This document shows positions 23,308 through 25,318 of a DNA stretch of 25,318 nucleotides, in pieces. Within the stretch, counting starts at the first letter, position 1. Each line of letters starts with the position of its first letter. The DNA comes from CAZBUK01 sp964495085 (lineage in GTDB: Bacteria; Bacteroidota; Ignavibacteria; T3Sed10-11), in NCBI GenBank assembly GCA_964495085.1, contig CAZBUK010000054.1, positions 1-25,318 of the forward strand. Direction: 5' to 3'. The notes under the pieces are model-generated. The model searched no databases. It worked only from the letters and a program-made list of their open reading frames with translations, and was not told where the DNA came from. The position numbers and the translations under genes are program-made.

Positions 23308-24570
23308 TCAAAACTCCTCGGTCTGAACCCGCTCAATGTCCGCTCCGAGCTCCTTCAGTTTTTTTTCTATGGATTCGTATCCCCTGTCGATATGATAGAC
23401 GCGGAGAACTTCCGTCGTTCCCTCCGCGATCAAGCCGGCGAGAATGAGCGAAGCGCTCGCTCGCAGGTCCGTACTCATTACCTTCGCTCCTTTTAGCCCT
23501 CCGTTTCCCCGAACGATGGCGATGTTCTCTTCGATCTCGATGTTCGCGCCGAGCCGGTTCAATTCGGGGATGTGTTTGAACCTGTCCAAAAATATTGTAT
23601 CGGTTATCACGGAAGTCCCCGCCGCTTTTGTCATAAGTGCCGTCCATTGCGCCTGCATATCGGTCGGAAATCCCGGATACACATCGGTAGCGATATCGAC
23701 CGGTTCGAGTTTCTCCGGTGCACTGAGAGTTACGGAAGTTCTTTCCGTTTGAATATTGCATCCCGCGTCTTCAAGCTTATTGAGCACTGCATTGAGGTGG
23801 TTGGGAATACAATTCCGGAGCGTGATTTTCCCTCCCGTTATCGCCCCTGCAATGAGAAACGTCCCTGCCTCAATGCGGTCGGGAATTGTCGTCGCATGCG
23901 CGGGTTTCAACTCAGCGACGCCCTCAATCTCGAGCTGTTTGGTACCGATGCCGGAGATCTTCGCTCCCATTTTTTTGAGAAACTGTCCAAGCTGGCTGAT
24001 TTCCGGCTCCATCGCTGCATTCTCGATATAGCTGGTCCCCTTTGCGAGCACCGCCGCCATCAATAAATTGCCGGTCGCACCGACGCTCGGGACATCGAGG
24101 TGAATCCGTGCGCCCGAAAGCTTTTTTGCACTCGCTATGATGTATCCCTGGTCGATCTGGATCCGGGCTCCGAGCTTCTTCATTCCCTCGATATGGAAAT
24201 TAACCGGACGCGGTCCCCAGGCGCACCCTCCGGGGAACGATACGCGCGCCTTGCCGTACCGGGCAAGGAGCGGACCGAGCACATAGACGGACGCGCGCAT
24301 TTTCTTCACGAGTTCATAAGGGGCCTCGAACTTATCGATACGGGTTGAGTCGATCCTGAGCTTTTTCCCGGATAATTCGATCTCCATACCCATCGAACGA
24401 AGCAGTTGACTCATTGTCTGGACGTCGCGAAGATTCGGGATATTATCGAGAACGTATTCCCCCGGGGCGAGAATCGATGCGGGCATAAGTGCGAGGAGCG
24501 AATTTTTCGCACCGCTTATCGTAACTTCACCCTGCAGCTTTTTACCGCCCCGAATCGTAAATTTATCCAT
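23308..24570 (-). CDS. murA: UDP-N-acetylglucosamine 1-carboxyvinyltransferase
   Basis: This 420-residue cytoplasmic enzyme adds enolpyruvate from PEP to UDP-GlcNAc, the first committed step of peptidoglycan synthesis. The key residues are present: Lys22-Asn23 in ISGAKNSLL, the loop cysteine Cys116 in FPGGCAWGPRPV (112-123; the fosfomycin target in sensitive species), Asp305 in PTDMQAQ and Arg397 in HIDRGYE. Having Cys rather than Asp at 116 predicts fosfomycin sensitivity at the target level. The family length is 417-425. Only a weak GGA precedes the ATG, and a promoter-like sequence lies about 45 bases upstream. The zincin-TPR gene follows. Confidence 0.97.
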   Translation of the reverse strand: MDKFTIRGGKKLQGEVTISGAKNSLLALMPASILAPGEYVLDNIPNLRDVQTMSQLLRSMGMEIELSGKKLRIDSTRIDKFEAPYELVKKMRASVYVLGPLLARYGKARVSFPGGCAWGPRPVNFHIEGMKKLGARIQIDQGYIIASAKKLSGARIHLDVPSVGATGNLLMAAVLAKGTSYIENAAMEPEISQLGQFLKKMGAKISGIGTKQLEIEGVAELKPAHATTIPDRIEAGTFLIAGAITGGKITLRNCIPNHLNAVLNKLEDAGCNIQTERTSVTLSAPEKLEPVDIATDVYPGFPTDMQAQWTALMTKAAGTSVITDTIFLDRFKHIPELNRLGANIEIEENIAIVRGNGGLKGAKVMSTDLRASASLILAGLIAEGTTEVLRVYHIDRGYESIEKKLKELGADIERVQTEEF

Positions 24571-24613
24571 GTAAATCCGGTTCGCTGGTTATAAAAACGG
24601 TAAGTTGATAATG

Positions 24614-24642
24614 AATATACGAACGGGGTATTTCGAAAGCAA
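24614..24642 (-). promoter_or_regulatory. Predicted promoter of murA
   Basis: The minus strand has TTGCTT (24637-24642), a 17-base spacer and TATATT (24614-24619, 5 of 6). The start would lie near 24607, a leader of about 37 bases. The -35 match is weak (3 of 6). Confidence 0.4.
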
Positions 24643-24680
24643 CGAGCTTTATTCCGAACGTGCAATTCGGCGTTCTTCCG

Positions 24681-24713
24681 ACATGCTCACCGGGGACGCC
24701 GGTGTCATGTTTT
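24681..24713 (+). terminator. Terminator-like hairpin in the murA / S9 peptidase gap
   Basis: CACCGG (24688-24693) pairs with CCGGTG (24699-24704) around a 5-base loop. Outer arms ACATG (24681-24685) and CATGT (24706-24710) also pair. A short TTTT run follows on the plus strand. No plus-strand gene lies immediately upstream, so it may be a leader structure of the S9 peptidase mRNA or block stray transcription. Confidence 0.35.
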
Positions 24714-24899
24714 GCCGCTCAATGGATTTATTTTTATATTGATTAATAAAAATTCACACAATGTTGTTCTCTCTGTCGGTAAAACCGGTCTATCAGAAAC
24801 TACCGACCCGGAATCGGAAAATCATTCCGTATTATTTCTCCGTCCGGTTCATCATCAGTATACACCAATTCATCAACGATCTTACATACGGAGGTTGCA

Positions 24900-25318
24900 A
24901 TGAGATATAAAGCGGGAATAAGCTTCATATTAATTCTTCTCGTTATGGCCATGTCGCACAACACGGCGGGTGCACAGGAAATTCTCACGCCGGAAATCCT
25001 CGTTAATCTTGAAACGGTTGCTGAAGCGGCAATCGATCCCGAAGGGGGGCGGATCGCCTACGTCCGCCGCGTACAACGGGGGGAAACCGACGAGCGGGGC
25101 GGTGCATATTCGGAACTCTTCCTCGTCCCGGCAACGGGAGGCGATCCGGTACAATTTACGTTCCGTCCGGCTCCCGTAATGAACATACAATGGTCTCCCG
25201 ACGGAAGACATATTTACTTCCGGTCATCGCGTCCTGCAGTCTTCGCGGGGATGCAGGTATTCCGGATCCCGATAGCCGGCGGTGAAGCGGAGCTGGTGAC
25301 CGAGTCGCCGTCCCCGGT
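24900..25318 (+). CDS. Secreted S9-family (prolyl oligopeptidase-like) peptidase, N-terminal part only
   Basis: The window holds the first 139 residues, and the reading frame is still open at the edge. A signal peptide (MRYKAGISFILILLVMAMSHNTAGA-QE) is followed by the start of a beta-propeller of the DPP4/acylaminoacyl-peptidase kind. It shows repeating blades: AAIDPEGGRIAYVRR, ELFLVPATGGDPVQFTF, IQWSPDGRHIYFRSSR and QVFRIPIAGGEAELVTESPS. The catalytic alpha/beta-hydrolase domain would lie beyond the window, so activity cannot be confirmed. A TolB-like propeller protein is the main alternative. The GGAGG SD is 5 bases before the ATG, a strong start call. Confidence 0.85.
   Translation, partial: MRYKAGISFILILLVMAMSHNTAGAQEILTPEILVNLETVAEAAIDPEGGRIAYVRRVQRGETDERGGAYSELFLVPATGGDPVQFTFRPAPVMNIQWSPDGRHIYFRSSRPAVFAGMQVFRIPIAGGEAELVTESPSP

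Larger units (their letters stand above)
24571..24899. other. Divergent intergenic region murA / S9 peptidase (329 bp)
   Basis: This gap contains no convincing ORF. The murA side holds a promoter-like element at 24614-24642. The middle holds a hairpin at 24681-24713. The peptidase side is AT-rich (about 24722-24765), followed by a small CGGTAAAACCGG inverted repeat (24778-24789), and ends with a strong GGAGG SD at 24890-24894 for the S9 peptidase. No clear promoter hexamers were found for the plus-strand gene. Confidence 0.6.

Noticed and set aside
1..25318. CRISPR array, tRNA, rRNA, insertion sequence, phage or defence genes
   Set aside because: No regularly spaced repeats, cloverleaf sequences, transposase or integrase text, or known defence motifs were found by eye on either strand.

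Overview
This window looks like ordinary chromosome from a Gram-negative bacterium of the FCB superphylum (Bacteroidetes/Chlorobi relatives or a candidate phylum near them). The evidence is a GWxTD-domain protein, a DUF5916 (CBM9-like plus beta-barrel) protein next to a CarboxypepD_reg-plug TonB-dependent receptor, and an F0F1 ATP synthase cluster that starts with an M23 peptidase, a bactofilin and AtpZ/AtpI-type genes. No phage, insertion sequence, CRISPR array, tRNA or rRNA was recognised.

Layout. (1) 1-5739, minus strand: one long operon, read right to left as M23 endopeptidase, bactofilin, AtpZ-like, AtpI-like, atpB, atpE, atpF, atpH and atpA (cut by the window edge). Start/stop overlaps and Shine-Dalgarno (SD) sequences embedded in upstream stops couple many of the genes. 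A good sigma70-like promoter (TTGACA, 17-bp spacer, TATCTT) lies just upstream of the M23 gene. (2) 5740-7332, plus strand: a decayed class V aminotransferase (internal stop plus a large internal deletion), a 20-bp perfect palindrome, an unexplained GC-rich segment of about 220 bp, and a two-cluster ferredoxin. (3) 7360-12076, minus strand: a DUF5916 outer-membrane-type protein followed by a TonB-dependent receptor, with a strong hairpin between them. (4) 12257-12967, plus strand: a UbiE/MenG quinone methyltransferase. (5) 13017-24570, minus strand: murA, a membrane zincin-TPR protein, a GWxTD protein, enolase, a phosphohexomutase, an ABC-F ATPase and an RlmD-type rRNA methyltransferase. (6) 24900 to the end, plus strand: the start of a secreted S9-family peptidase.

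Together the genes cover energy conservation (ATP synthase, menaquinone/ubiquinone methylation, ferredoxin), central carbon flow (enolase, phosphohexomutase), cell-wall synthesis and remodelling (MurA, M23 plus bactofilin), envelope transport (TonB receptor, DUF5916) and translation (ABC-F, rRNA methyltransferase).

The items most worth a second look are the membrane zincin-TPR fusion beside a GWxTD protein with an altered signature, the coupling of cell-shape genes to the ATP synthase operon, the pseudogene, and the palindrome plus structured segment ahead of the ferredoxin. I see no clear new defence or mobile system here.
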